Assembly: GCF_004405125.1 (NCBI RefSeq)
Contig: NZ_SORX01000004.1
Span: forward strand, 1-64,000
Origin: Jeotgalibacillus salarius
GTDB lineage: Bacteria > Bacillota > Bacilli > Bacillales > Jeotgalibacillaceae
Direction: 5' to 3'
DNA: 64,000 nucleotides
The notes under the pieces are model-generated. The model saw only the letters and a program-made list of their open reading frames with translations, did not search any database and was not told the DNA's origin. The position numbers and the translations under genes were made by a program. The first letter of the stretch is position 1. Each line of letters starts with the position of its first letter. Positions 51,897 through 60,530 of this stretch are shown piece after piece.

Positions 51897-52505
51897 ATCG
51901 AATGGTATAATATTCGCGCACTCATTATTTCATCCACACAGATTGCGCTGCTCATTTCATTTGCTGTTGCCTGGTTTCGTATCCGGCAATCAGACAAATT
52001 TTTAGCATCCAAGGTATCGAACCTGTTTTATACATTTGTACTCGTCTGGAAATTTTCAAGTATCCTCTTCTATTTTAATTACATTTTAAAAGCGCCCATG
52101 TCCATTCTGTATTACAATGGAGGCGATTTAGGATTATTACTTGCCGTCGCAGCGGTTTTGCTTCAGCTCATCTATTACAGCCGAAAAACGCCGGAGATCA
52201 CAGTATACTGGCTGCCCGCATGGCTGATCGTATTAACCGTTACAGAAGCAGTTAAGCTGATACTAACTGCCTCTTCAATCATAGACGCACTGCTCGCAGG
52301 CGTATTCTTAGTACTGCTTGTACTCATTTGGCCAAAAACGAGCCGCCTTTTGAAAGAAGCCCCATGGCTGAGCCTGCTGATTGTGCTTGCGCTTCAGTGG
52401 CTGACGGTTTCGCTAAATGGAGATTTTATCACTGCCGGACTCATTTATAGCTGGCTGATCAGTATCACAGTCTGGTTTTTAACAATAAGGAGGATTCACC
52501 GATGA
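51897..52505 (+). CDS. Integral membrane protein, operon partner of a TlpA-type thioredoxin
   Basis: About 202 residues and six hydrophobic helices (for example TQIALLISFAVAWFRI and LLVLIWPKTSRLL). I do not recognise a family. The open frame has no ATG, GTG or TTG between the in-frame stop at about 51880 and ATG 52098. However, an AGGAGG lies eight bases before an ATC codon at 51897, and the frame from there is rich in membrane-helix sequence. I therefore propose an ATC start; a shorter protein from 52098 is the alternative. Its stop overlaps the next ATG (ATGA), implying a functional link with the thioredoxin protein. Confidence 0.65.
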   Translation: MEWYNIRALIISSTQIALLISFAVAWFRIRQSDKFLASKVSNLFYTFVLVWKFSSILFYFNYILKAPMSILYYNGGDLGLLLAVAAVLLQLIYYSRKTPEITVYWLPAWLIVLTVTEAVKLILTASSIIDALLAGVFLVLLVLIWPKTSRLLKEAPWLSLLIVLALQWLTVSLNGDFITAGLIYSWLISITVWFLTIRRIHR

Positions 52506-53098
52506 TCCCACGACTATTAGCCTTCGGATTAGTAGGAGTATTAGTAGCATTATTAATTGTAAATGTCATGAACGACCAAAAAGAACGCCAGGAGCTCGAT
52601 GCACTTCAGGAACAATACGCCGTCGCACCTGCTGATAACGAAAGCGCAGCGCCAGTTGAATCCAGCGGCGCTGTAAAAGAAGGTAACCCCGTACCTGATG
52701 TTCAGGCACCGACACTTGACGGTGAAATCGTTAATCTCAAAGACTACCGGGGTCAGAAAGTTATTCTGAACTTCTGGGCAACCTGGTGCCCGCCATGTAT
52801 GGCAGAAATGCCTCATATGCAGGAGTACTATGAAAATGAAGCTAAGGATCAGAACGTTGAGATTCTGGCTGTTAACCTGACAAGTAAAGATAACGGCATT
52901 GATAAAATCAACTCGTTTGTAGACGACTACGGGCTAACCTTCCCTATTCTGCTTGATGAAACCGGGATTATGGGAGAAGAATTTCAGGCATTTTATATCC
53001 CAACGACTTATTTGATTGATGAAGAAGGTGTAATCCAGCGCAAGCTGATGGGCCCGATGGATCGGGAAATGATGATTGATATGATGGAGGACCTTTAA
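52502..53098 (+). CDS. TlpA/ResA-type membrane-anchored thiol-disulfide oxidoreductase
   Basis: 198 residues. N-terminal anchor (residues 5-23) and an extracytoplasmic thioredoxin fold with C96 and C99 in FWATWCPPC and the cis-proline region FYIPTTYLID. Such proteins reduce disulfides in cytochrome c maturation or spore assembly (ResA, StoA). No ccd or ccs genes are adjacent, so the substrate is unknown. ATG after AAGGAGGATTCACC. Confidence 0.88.
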   Translation: MIPRLLAFGLVGVLVALLIVNVMNDQKERQELDALQEQYAVAPADNESAAPVESSGAVKEGNPVPDVQAPTLDGEIVNLKDYRGQKVILNFWATWCPPCMAEMPHMQEYYENEAKDQNVEILAVNLTSKDNGIDKINSFVDDYGLTFPILLDETGIMGEEFQAFYIPTTYLIDEEGVIQRKLMGPMDREMMIDMMEDL

Positions 53099-53122
53099 AA
53101 AACCGCCAAAGGGTGGTTTTTT
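53099..53122 (+). terminator. Terminator of the thioredoxin operon
   Basis: AACCGCC pairs with GGTGGTT around AAAG and is followed by TTTTG. Confidence 0.82.
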
Positions 53123-53132
53123 GTTTTGCGGT

Positions 53133-53272
53133 ATGGTGGTTCGCGGGTATTTAGTGGATGTTCGGAGGTAAACCTCTCATGTTCAACGGTTAACGTGCTA
53201 TGTTCGAAAGAAAATCAGTGTGGTTCGCCACTCGCATGACAATCTTCGACGTTTCATGTAATTTGACCTATG
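53133..53272 (+). repeat. 21-bp periodic array, TTC family, copy at 53.1 kb
   Basis: TTC at 53140, 53161, 53182, 53203, 53224 and 53245, exactly 21 bp apart, and GACCTA at 53265, 20 bp after the last. The rest of each unit is more diverged than in other copies, yet the spacing is unchanged. Confidence 0.87.
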
Positions 53273-53319
53273 TTCAATACGCAAAAAACTGCCAGCCAGG
53301 GCTGGCAGTAGAGTCTATA

Positions 53320-54282
53320 TTAAAAAATACTAAAATCCCATTCCTCAGAAATCTGTCTCAGCAGCATTGTTCCTGCAGCACTGTTCCCATTTGCATCAAT
53401 CGCCGGGCTGAATACAGCGATGCCGCAGCCTTTCCGGAATGCTTTTTCGGGTGAGTGCCATTTTGGCGGAACGGATGCCAGGATGCCTCCGGACACGCCA
53501 CTTTTTGCGGGAATTCCTACGTGCGCAGCGAATTTACCTGATGAATTGTACATGCCGCATGTGACCATCAGGACTTTCGCAATTCTGGCTACGTCACTGC
53601 TGAAGATCTGCTGCTTTTCAATTGGGTCATACCCATCGTGCGCAATGACCAGCCCTATTTTAGCGAGGTCTTTAAGATCTATACTGATCGCACACAAACG
53701 GATGTAGATATCAAGCGCTTCCTCAACATCGAGGTCCAGCAAACTTGATTCTTTCAGGTAGTAAGCGAGCGCGCGATTACGGTGAGCCGTTTTCCATTCC
53801 GACTCATAGACCTCCTGATCAAGCTCAAGCTGCCGGCCGATCATGCCTTCTACAAACAACAGAAATCTTTCAAATTTCTCAGAGACATTATCGCCGGGCA
53901 GCATGGAAGCTACCGTGATAGCACCCGCGTTAATAAGCGGATTAAATGGTTTACCCGGTCTGTGGATTTCAAATGGAATAATTGAGTTAAACGATTCTCC
54001 GGTCGGCTCAACGTCCACTTTGTCCAATACAAAATCCAGTCCTTTAAAATGACACAGGGCAACAAAACTGATGATCTTGGAAATACTCTGCAGCGTAAAT
54101 GTTACGTCACTTTCCCCGGCCATATAAGTGTCCCCGTCAATATCCATGATACAAATACCAAGCTGATCACGATCCTGATTCGCAAGAGCCGGTATGTATT
54201 GTGCTGGCTCACCAAGCATTGTGTGTGAGCGGTTATCTTCAACCCATTGCTTCAGCTTTTCATAAACTTCTTCACTTCTCAT
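53320..54282 (-). CDS. glsA: Glutaminase A
   Basis: 320 residues of the serine-dependent beta-lactamase-like glutaminase family: catalytic S66-x-x-K69 in LQSISKIISF, NPLINAGAI and GIPAKSGVSGGI. It converts glutamine to glutamate and ammonia in the cytoplasm. ATG after AGGAGGCTGGGGAA. Convergent with the thioredoxin pair, divergent from htrA. Confidence 0.95.
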   Translation of the reverse strand: MRSEEVYEKLKQWVEDNRSHTMLGEPAQYIPALANQDRDQLGICIMDIDGDTYMAGESDVTFTLQSISKIISFVALCHFKGLDFVLDKVDVEPTGESFNSIIPFEIHRPGKPFNPLINAGAITVASMLPGDNVSEKFERFLLFVEGMIGRQLELDQEVYESEWKTAHRNRALAYYLKESSLLDLDVEEALDIYIRLCAISIDLKDLAKIGLVIAHDGYDPIEKQQIFSSDVARIAKVLMVTCGMYNSSGKFAAHVGIPAKSGVSGGILASVPPKWHSPEKAFRKGCGIAVFSPAIDANGNSAAGTMLLRQISEEWDFSIF

Positions 54283-54486
54283 TTCCCCAGCCTCCTGTTA
54301 TAAAGTTCATGATTGTCTTTTCCCTTTCCGATGAATATCTAACCGTTTGGAAAAATGGACGTCTTTTTTAGTATTCAAATTAAGTCAGTTCTCATACTTT
54401 ACAGTCATTGAGTGATTTTTTGCACATTGCAGACAATTTTTTTAAAACATTAAGCTTTTTTTCATCTGATTTTCATTTTCGCTGAC

Positions 54487-54492
54487 TATAAT
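54487..54492 (+). promoter_or_regulatory. Candidate htrA promoter -10 element
   Basis: TATAAT about 42 bp upstream of htrA. The -35 region is poor, and a TTTTCAT-rich direct repeat (54457-54480) precedes it. A weak -35 with repeated TTTTCA would suit activation by a CssR-type regulator, which controls htrA in B. subtilis, but this is inference. Confidence 0.45.
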
Positions 54493-54533
54493 GTGAAATA
54501 TAGCAGAAGCAAGCAATTGAAAGGATGATATAA

Positions 54534-55745
54534 ATGGGTTATTACGACGATCATACAAATTCAGAACGCTCCACTAAAAAAGGTGGAAACAAAGCAGGCT
54601 ATTTCTTTTCAAGTCTTGTCGGGGTGATTGTCGGTGCGCTGATGGTCGCATTGGCTTTTCCAATGATGGACAGTGGAGGAAATAATGTTTTAAACAATTC
54701 AGGCACATCTGAACAGTCGGCTGCTGAAACGCAGTCAGTATCTTACGATGTGACAACTGACGTGACAAGCGCCGTTGAAAAAGCTGGAGATGCAGTTGTT
54801 GGCGTAACAAACCTGCAGGCAGGCGGTTCAATGTTTGGTCAGCAGCAAAGCGAAGCACAGGAAGCAGGAACAGGCTCCGGTGTCATTTATAAAGAAGAAG
54901 GTGACAGCGCATTTATCGTGACAAACTACCATGTGATCCAAGGCAGTGATCAGGTAGAAGTAACGCTTGCTGATGGCACGAAAGAGGAAGCGACCGTACT
55001 CGGCGGGGATCAATGGACTGACCTAGCAGTGCTTCAAATCAGCGGTGAAAATGTAGAAACAGTCGCTGAATTTGGAGATTCACAGGCACTTAAGCCCGGA
55101 GAACCAGTTATCGCAATCGGTAATCCGCTTGGACTGCAGTTCTCAGGATCAGTGACAACCGGTGTTGTATCAGGCGTTGAACGTACGATTCCAGTAGACA
55201 TTAATCAGGATGGTCAGGTTGACTGGCAGGCAGAAGTGATTCAAACGGATGCAGCGATTAACCCCGGTAACTCAGGCGGGGCGCTCGTGAATAGCCAGGG
55301 TCAGCTGATCGGGATCAACTCTATGAAAATCGCCCAGTCATCCGTTGAAGGAATCGGGCTTGCCATTCCAATCGACATGGCCCAGCCGATTATAGAAGAT
55401 CTCGAAGCGAAAGGTGAAGTAGACCGTCCAACAATGGGCATCACATTATTTGACCTTGCAAACGTACCGGCTGTCTATCAGAAGCAGGAGCTTAACTTAC
55501 CTGAAGAAGTGACAACAGGCGTCGTAGTTGAACGGGTAGTAGAAGGTTCAGCAGCTGATAATGCAGGACTGGAAGACATGGATGTCATCGTCGAAATGGA
55601 TGGCGAAAAAATCAACAACAGCATGGAACTCCGCCAGCACCTTTACACTGAAAAAAGCGTAGGAGATGACATGCAGGTGAAAGTATACCGCAACGGTGAA
55701 ATGGTAGAAGTGACACTCACACTGACTGATGATTCACAGTTATAA
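54534..55745 (+). CDS. htrA: HtrA-like serine protease
   Basis: 403 residues. Cytoplasmic N-terminus, membrane helix at about 24-44, then an S1C protease with triad H133 (VTNYHVIQ), D163 (WTDLAVLQI) and S247 (GNSGGAL), and a C-terminal PDZ domain (VVVERVVEGSAADNAGL). A surface quality-control protease. It sits where yycK/htrC lies in B. subtilis, downstream of walJ, but separated here by the thioredoxin and glutaminase genes. Confidence 0.94.
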   Translation: MGYYDDHTNSERSTKKGGNKAGYFFSSLVGVIVGALMVALAFPMMDSGGNNVLNNSGTSEQSAAETQSVSYDVTTDVTSAVEKAGDAVVGVTNLQAGGSMFGQQQSEAQEAGTGSGVIYKEEGDSAFIVTNYHVIQGSDQVEVTLADGTKEEATVLGGDQWTDLAVLQISGENVETVAEFGDSQALKPGEPVIAIGNPLGLQFSGSVTTGVVSGVERTIPVDINQDGQVDWQAEVIQTDAAINPGNSGGALVNSQGQLIGINSMKIAQSSVEGIGLAIPIDMAQPIIEDLEAKGEVDRPTMGITLFDLANVPAVYQKQELNLPEEVTTGVVVERVVEGSAADNAGLEDMDVIVEMDGEKINNSMELRQHLYTEKSVGDDMQVKVYRNGEMVEVTLTLTDDSQL

Positions 55746-55848
55746 AGAAAAGCTTAGCAAAATCTAAATTATCTCCTCCCAAAGGAGTTCATATAGATGT
55801 CAAGTCCACACAAACTACAGAAAAACTCTATTTCTTAAGCCTATTTTC

Positions 55849-55882
55849 AGCAGGAGCCCTCCACGCTCCTGCTCTTTTTTTT
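55849..55882 (+). terminator. Terminator of htrA
   Basis: AGCAGGAG pairs with CTCCTGCT and is followed by CTTTTTTTT. Confidence 0.88.
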
Positions 55883-55908
55883 GGAGCTCTAATGATTGTT
55901 TTTGTAAA

Positions 55909-56042
55909 GCTGATGATTGGAGTGTAAGGCGGTGACACCTGCGGAAAAACGGTCGTGAAAGACCCCGGAAGGCAGTGGTTTTCTGCCTGGCCTGAGCGTT
56001 CGTCCGCGGAAAGCATCCGCCTGGAATGGAAATCAGAAGTCA
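55909..56042 (-). repeat. Dispersed structured repeat, family 1, copy B
   Basis: Inverted counterpart of copy A (7115-7248), with the same unusual centre and about nine differences over roughly 133 bp by eye. It ends about 50 bp before yyzF. Confidence 0.87.
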
Positions 56043-56094
56043 ATTTGTTAAAAACCTATTCATGATACAATCACATCAAAAGGTGGTGACACGT

Positions 56095-56259
56095 TTGCGC
56101 ATTTTATGTTGTAAAGAACATGTCGAATTAGCACTCGATGTGGTGGTAGATGAAACAGAAGAAGTCCCCCATTTAGAGACAGTGGATAACCATGAAGAGT
56201 TGTCCACAAAGTGTGAATACTGCGATGGCAGAGCCATATATATTGTGGAGAACAAATGA
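56095..56259 (+). CDS. yyzF: CxxH/CxxC small protein YyzF
   Basis: 54 residues from a TTG at 56095 with AGGTGG nine bases upstream. Starts MRILCCKEHVELALDV and ends CEYCDGRAIYIV, the family's Cys/His pairs that may bind a metal. Known in Bacillales between htrA/yycK and rlmH. Function unknown. DnaA-box-like sequences begin inside its 3' half. Confidence 0.88.
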   Translation: MRILCCKEHVELALDVVVDETEEVPHLETVDNHEELSTKCEYCDGRAIYIVENK

Positions 56260-56379
56260 TCTCATACGAAATGTGGATAGAAATTGTGGATATGTGTATA
56301 ACTTTTGTGGACAACCTGTTTATAGAGGTCGAATAACCTCAATCCAATTTCTACACCATATGACAAAAATCTATCCACA
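56181..56379. other. Origin-distal DnaA-box cluster
   Basis: Sites on both strands: AGTGGATAA 56181, TTGTCCACA 56200, TGTGGAGAA 56244, TGTGGATAG 56272, TGTGGATAT 56285, TGTGTATAA 56293, TGTGGACAA 56306 and CTATCCACA 56371. All have at most one mismatch to TTATCCACA or its complement. Eight in 200 bp is far denser than chance. Confidence 0.82.
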
Positions 56380-56387
56380 GTGGACAA

Positions 56388-56560
56388 ATAGAAAAGTGGA
56401 GACGAGCGATTAGGGGCGTACACGTTGGACTGAAGCGTCGGAGATAAAGGAAACACGGTGAACGAAGTGAGCCGATGTTGACTTATCGGACAGAGCTGAA
56501 GGAAACGTGCCAGCTCCTGCAAGTCGGAACTGGACAAATAGAAAAGTGGAAGCAGGCGCG
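56388..56560. repeat. Dispersed repeat, family 2, copy 3
   Basis: AAATAGAAAAGTGGA occurs at both ends, with CACGGTGAACGAAGTGAGCC and GAAACGTGCCAGCTCCTGC between, parallel to 42211-42395. Confidence 0.8.
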
Positions 56561-56573
56561 CTGAAACATAAAA

Positions 56574-56692
56574 CGATATAGATCTGAAGTAATGAAACTG
56601 ATAAAACTCATCAGTAAGCTCACAAACTCGGTAAGTGAACTCACAAACTTCGCCGCTCAACTCACAAATCCGCTCCGCAAGCTCACAGTTCA
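56574..56692 (-). repeat. 21-bp periodic array, GTGAGYT phrase
   Basis: On the plus strand CTCAC (minus GTGAG) lies at 56619, 56640, 56661 and 56682, with a variant CTGAT at 56598, so all steps are 21. A GATCTA motif at 56579-56584 (minus) may be the cap. Confidence 0.82.
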
Positions 56693-56723
56693 CACATTAC
56701 TGACCGACTATTTCTCCAAATCA

Positions 56724-56761
56724 AAAAAGCCATTTCCGGGCTCAACCCGAAAATGGCTTTT
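56724..56761 (-). terminator. Terminator of the GGDEF gene
   Basis: On the minus strand, AAAAGCCATTT pairs with AAATGGCTTTT, with an inner CGGG/CCCG pairing, followed by TTGA. Confidence 0.88.
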
Positions 56762-58334
56762 AACGTGAGCTTTGTGATGTTTCCAGCTCTTCATTCCAAA
56801 TAAAGTAGTCATTCTTGCCGTTCCTTTTGATCTTGTACATCGCCTGATCTGCTTTATGAATCAACGTCTCAAGCTTTGTACCGTGTTCAGGATAACAGCT
56901 CACACCCAGACTGAAACGGATAATAAGCGGGGTGTTGTCGACCCAGAACGGGCGGTCTTCAAAGCTATCCATTAAACGGGTCAGCAGCCGTTTGAATTCA
57001 TCGTCTTCATTGCACTGTACAAACGCGAAAAACTCATCACCGCCGACTCTGGCGGCAAGTCCTTTTTCACCTACAGTTTCCTTCAGCACCTCACCGACAT
57101 GCATTAAAAATTCATCGCCTGTCTGATGACCGAACGTATCATTGACTGATTTAAAATCATCGAGATCCAGGATCAGCATCGCGGTAGGCTGAGATCCTTT
57201 TAATACAGTGGCAGCTTCCTCGTAAAAGGCGCGGCGGTTTGGCAGCTTTGTCAGCGCATCGTGATAGGCAAGGAAACGGATCGTTTCTTCCGCCTCTTTA
57301 TACATTTGAACGTCTCTTAAAATGCATAAAATATAAAGGTTATGCTCGACAAAAACAAAATCTCCGTCGATCAAAATGTATTTCTTTGCACCATCTTCTG
57401 TCGTGATCCGCGACTCATACTGGCTGATCCGCTGGCCTCTTTCAAACATATACTGAAACCGGGTTAATGCGCCTTCTTTCCGATCATCGGAAATATAATT
57501 GGTAAACTGCTTTCCTTTTAAATTTTTTACATTTAAAAAAGACAGTGCTGCAGGGTTTGCACTTTCAATAATTCCTTCATGGTCAATCAGTAAAATAGGT
57601 GAAGGATTAATTTCGTGCAAAGTAGAGAAGCGTTTATGATAGGAAGCGAGAAAATCAAATTTTTTCATTCCGTAGGCAAGTGCACCAATCCATATGATTC
57701 CGCCATAAATGTATGGATACGGCGGCATAATGCCTCTGAATTCAAAAATACCGAAAACGAAATTCCAAACCTGAACCAGAATGGCAATCACAATTAACAG
57801 ACTGATAATTTTTTGCTGCTGAGGCGCAACAGCTTTTTTCCCCAGCTGATGGAGCATCCAGATAATAAAGAAAGAAAGCGTCAGCCCGCCAACCATTGTC
57901 GCGATGTATGCCGCATTGAATTGAGGGTAGATGAAGAGTCCTTCACGCTCAAAAACTGAACTGTTAGTGATATTAGTTTGGAAAACAAAAGTCAGTGGAA
58001 TGGGAATGGCGGGAATATAAAGTACCCATGGATAAAGGAAAGACGGCATTTTTTCATTTACATGCGTGATTTTAATAATAAAATGCATGGATAAACACAG
58101 GATCAATAATCCCGCATTTCCAAAAACGTATGTGATTAATACGGGGCTGTAGGAGAGTTCAACCTGCTGACGCACGAATTCCGTTGTGAATAGGATACCG
58201 TAACAGGCGATATAGGCGCTTAATAATAAATGCTCAGTTCTTCTCCAGTTTCTCAACAATACGTCTGCTGCCATATAAAACATCATCAAAGCAGGAAGCA
58301 GGTAGAGAGCCATATAAATCAGCAATTCCCTCAT
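56760..58334 (-). CDS. Membrane-bound diguanylate cyclase (7TM-PAS-GGDEF)
   Basis: 524 residues from the ATG at 58334, chosen for the AAGGGGTGTG upstream; the frame stays open 27 codons further. Seven N-terminal helices of the histidine-kinase 7TM type (about 1-220), a PAS domain with SPILLIDHEGIIESANPAAL, then GGDEF with intact ARVGGDEFFAF. The inhibitory RxxD I-site is absent upstream of GGDEF. It should make cyclic di-GMP in response to an unknown membrane signal. Confidence 0.92.
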   Translation of the reverse strand: MRELLIYMALYLLPALMMFYMAADVLLRNWRRTEHLLLSAYIACYGILFTTEFVRQQVELSYSPVLITYVFGNAGLLILCLSMHFIIKITHVNEKMPSFLYPWVLYIPAIPIPLTFVFQTNITNSSVFEREGLFIYPQFNAAYIATMVGGLTLSFFIIWMLHQLGKKAVAPQQQKIISLLIVIAILVQVWNFVFGIFEFRGIMPPYPYIYGGIIWIGALAYGMKKFDFLASYHKRFSTLHEINPSPILLIDHEGIIESANPAALSFLNVKNLKGKQFTNYISDDRKEGALTRFQYMFERGQRISQYESRITTEDGAKKYILIDGDFVFVEHNLYILCILRDVQMYKEAEETIRFLAYHDALTKLPNRRAFYEEAATVLKGSQPTAMLILDLDDFKSVNDTFGHQTGDEFLMHVGEVLKETVGEKGLAARVGGDEFFAFVQCNEDDEFKRLLTRLMDSFEDRPFWVDNTPLIIRFSLGVSCYPEHGTKLETLIHKADQAMYKIKRNGKNDYFIWNEELETSQSSR

Positions 58335-58454
58335 CACATCACACCCCTTGTGTGAAATAGGGCTAAGTGCCCTTTTTATACATATAAGTATCTCATAATC
58401 ATCTGCATTCAGCACGTAAATGTTGTCTAAAAGTTTTTAAAAACTTGTCTATAT

Positions 58455-58577
58455 GTGTTGGTTCATGAGATTTTATCTGATGTTCTGGATATACCCTTTA
58501 ATGTTCAGTAAATAACAGTGAAGTTTCCGGAAATGATGCTGTTGGTTCATGAGATAGGGTATAAACACCTATATCCT
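58455..58577 (+). repeat. 21-bp periodic array, TTC family, copy at 58.5 kb
   Basis: TTC at 58462, 58483, 58504, 58525 and 58546, all 21 bp apart, then CACCTA at 58566, 20 bp later. Five units instead of six. It lies between the GGDEF promoter region and the lactate permease terminator. Confidence 0.85.
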
Positions 58578-58582
58578 TATCA

Positions 58583-58616
58583 TAAAAAAAGCTGTCCAGA
58601 TCCCTATCTGAACAGC
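58583..58616 (-). terminator. Terminator of lctP
   Basis: On the minus strand, GCTGTTCAGAT pairs with ATCTGGACAGC (one mismatch) and is followed by TTTTTTT. Confidence 0.9.
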
Positions 58617-58623
58617 GCTCAGT

Positions 58624-60258
58624 TTATAAGAGTATAAAGCCAATAATCCCGGCCATTATCACATAAAACATCATCGGCACGAGCGTCATCCGGATAATGG
58701 TACCTTCTTTACCGGTCAGATTGACAACAGATGCAGCAGCGACCACATTTAACACACAGATCATATTACCGGCATTCGCACCGAGTACCTGAAGGGCAAG
58801 TACAACCTGCGGATCAGCGCCAATCTGGTCAGCCACGCTGAATTGAAACAGTGAGAACATCATGCTGCTGAACGTTGCACTGCCTGAAATGAAAGAACCA
58901 AGTGCGCCGATTACTGGAGCAACGAGCGGCCAATTTGTACCTGCAGCCGCGGAGACGAAGTCCGCAAGCTCAAGCGGCATGCTGAGCAGGTCTGCGCTGT
59001 TCACCCCTGAATTAATAAAAATACGAACCATTGGCACAGCCGTACCAAGCGCAATGGCCGTGCCAACCATCGTTTTGGCAGATTGACCAAATACGGAAGC
59101 GACTTCTTTTGCACGGATATGATGAATGATCGCAGTCAATAGGACCGCCACTAAAAAGACAGTACCCGGCAGGTAAAACGGCTCGAAATAAGTGGTGATC
59201 CCGGTATCTAAAATATTGCTCCAGCCAACCTGGACCTCACGCAGCCATCCTTTTAGCGGAAGTGCATCGATACGGGTCAGTACGAGCAGTGAAGTGACGA
59301 TCAGGTAAGGCAGCCATGCTTTCCAGAGCGGCATCGTGCCAGGTGTAACAGCTTCAGTTTTCACCTGATCTGCTGCACCGAAATCCCACGCTTTTTTCGG
59401 CAAAAGGAATCCTTTTTTAGCAGCGGGCACAACGATCATCAGTCCGACGAGTCCACCAATAATAGACGGGAATTCAGGTCCGAGAAGCGTCGCGACGGTG
59501 AAAGCGGGAACTGTAAATGCGAGCCCTGCAAAAATCGCAAACGGGGAGATCTGAAAGCCTTCTTTCCATGAGCGGTTTTCACCGAAAAAGCGGGTCAGCA
59601 TTATGACGAGAATGAGCGGGATAAACGTTCCGATAAACAAATCAATAAAGACGGCTGTGCTGGCTACTTCCTGCAAATAAGGTCCAATCGCCGCGCCGCC
59701 AAGCTCTTCCTGAACAACCGGCGCAAGTGAGCTTCCTTCGTTCAGTCCCTGATTCACACCGACAATAATCGGCGTACCGACTGCCCCAAATGATACCGCA
59801 GAGCTGTCAGCAATCAGTGCGAGTGCAACCGCCGCTAAAGGAGGGAAGCCAAGCGCGACCAGAAGAGGTGCCGCAATTGCTGCAGGCGTTCCAAACCCCG
59901 CTGCTCCTTCGATAAATGAGCCAAACAGCCAGGCAATAATAATCAATTGAACGCGCCGGTCAGCTGTGATCTGCGTAAAACCATTACGGATCGAATCAAG
60001 CGCACCACTTTTTTTCAGCGTATTGAGCAGAAGAATGGCTCCAAATACAATCCAAAGAATCGATACAGCAATAATCAGTCCTTCAATGATCGCAGCAGAA
60101 ATCTGTACAGCAGGCACCTGCCAGATGAAAAATGCAAGCAGCGCTGTGACGCCAAGACTAATCGGCATCGCTTTTGCAGCAGGTAATTTGAGAATAACGA
60201 GAAATAAAAACACGGCTAACACTGGGGTTAGTGCAGTCAGCATTTGCAAAAACGTCAT
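58624..60258 (-). CDS. lctP: L-lactate permease
   Basis: 544 residues from the ATG at 60258, which has AAGGATG well spaced upstream; ATG 60267 is in frame. At least twelve helices, with the family motifs [21 protein letters not shown] and [11 protein letters not shown]. It imports lactate across the membrane. A Rex operator lies upstream, as expected from control of lactate metabolism by the NADH/NAD ratio. No lactate dehydrogenase gene is adjacent. Confidence 0.95.
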   Translation of the reverse strand: MTFLQMLTALTPVLAVFLFLVILKLPAAKAMPISLGVTALLAFFIWQVPAVQISAAIIEGLIIAVSILWIVFGAILLLNTLKKSGALDSIRNGFTQITADRRVQLIIIAWLFGSFIEGAAGFGTPAAIAAPLLVALGFPPLAAVALALIADSSAVSFGAVGTPIIVGVNQGLNEGSSLAPVVQEELGGAAIGPYLQEVASTAVFIDLFIGTFIPLILVIMLTRFFGENRSWKEGFQISPFAIFAGLAFTVPAFTVATLLGPEFPSIIGGLVGLMIVVPAAKKGFLLPKKAWDFGAADQVKTEAVTPGTMPLWKAWLPYLIVTSLLVLTRIDALPLKGWLREVQVGWSNILDTGITTYFEPFYLPGTVFLVAVLLTAIIHHIRAKEVASVFGQSAKTMVGTAIALGTAVPMVRIFINSGVNSADLLSMPLELADFVSAAAGTNWPLVAPVIGALGSFISGSATFSSMMFSLFQFSVADQIGADPQVVLALQVLGANAGNMICVLNVVAAASVVNLTGKEGTIIRMTLVPMMFYVIMAGIIGFILL

Positions 60259-60292
60259 CAGAATCATCCTTATCGGGTTGTTTGATACTTAG

Positions 60293-60298
60293 ATTATA
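60293..60298 (-). promoter_or_regulatory. lctP promoter -10 element
   Basis: Minus-strand TATAAT about 30 bp upstream of the lctP start. The -35 is weak (CATTCA near 60316-60321) and lies next to the Rex box. Confidence 0.6.
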
Positions 60299-60327
60299 AC
60301 AGGTTTTATGGGGGATGAATGATCCGC

Positions 60328-60345
60328 TTGTGAATTTTTTCACAA
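60328..60345. promoter_or_regulatory. Rex operator upstream of lctP
   Basis: TTGTGAATTTTTTCACAA is an 18-bp palindrome matching the Rex consensus TTGTGAA-N4-TTCACAA. Located immediately upstream of the -35 region. Confidence 0.88.
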
Positions 60346-60367
60346 ATGTTTTTGGAGGTTTGGCGGT

Positions 60368-60510
60368 GTGTGGTTCGGAGAATAAACGTGCATGTTCAGA
60401 GAATAACAGGGCATGTTCGGAGAATAACACGTATGGTTCATAGAAAAACGAGGCACGTTCAGAGAAAAAACACCAAGGTTCGTGGAATAGTGTAAAAAGA
60501 CCTACACCCA
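60368..60510 (+). repeat. 21-bp periodic array, TTC family, copy at 60.4 kb
   Basis: TTC at 60374, 60395, 60416, 60437, 60458 and 60479, exactly 21 bp apart. GACCTA at 60499, 20 bp later. Units read GTTCnGAGAATAAC. Between the cryptochrome terminator and the lctP promoter. Confidence 0.9.
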
Positions 60511-60530
60511 AAACCACACTGCACACCAAA

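Noticed and set aside
56262-56693. Minus-strand frame with CEL heptads over the 56.6-kb array
   Set aside because: Produced by the 21-bp GTGAG array and a family-2 repeat; no start signal and no family.
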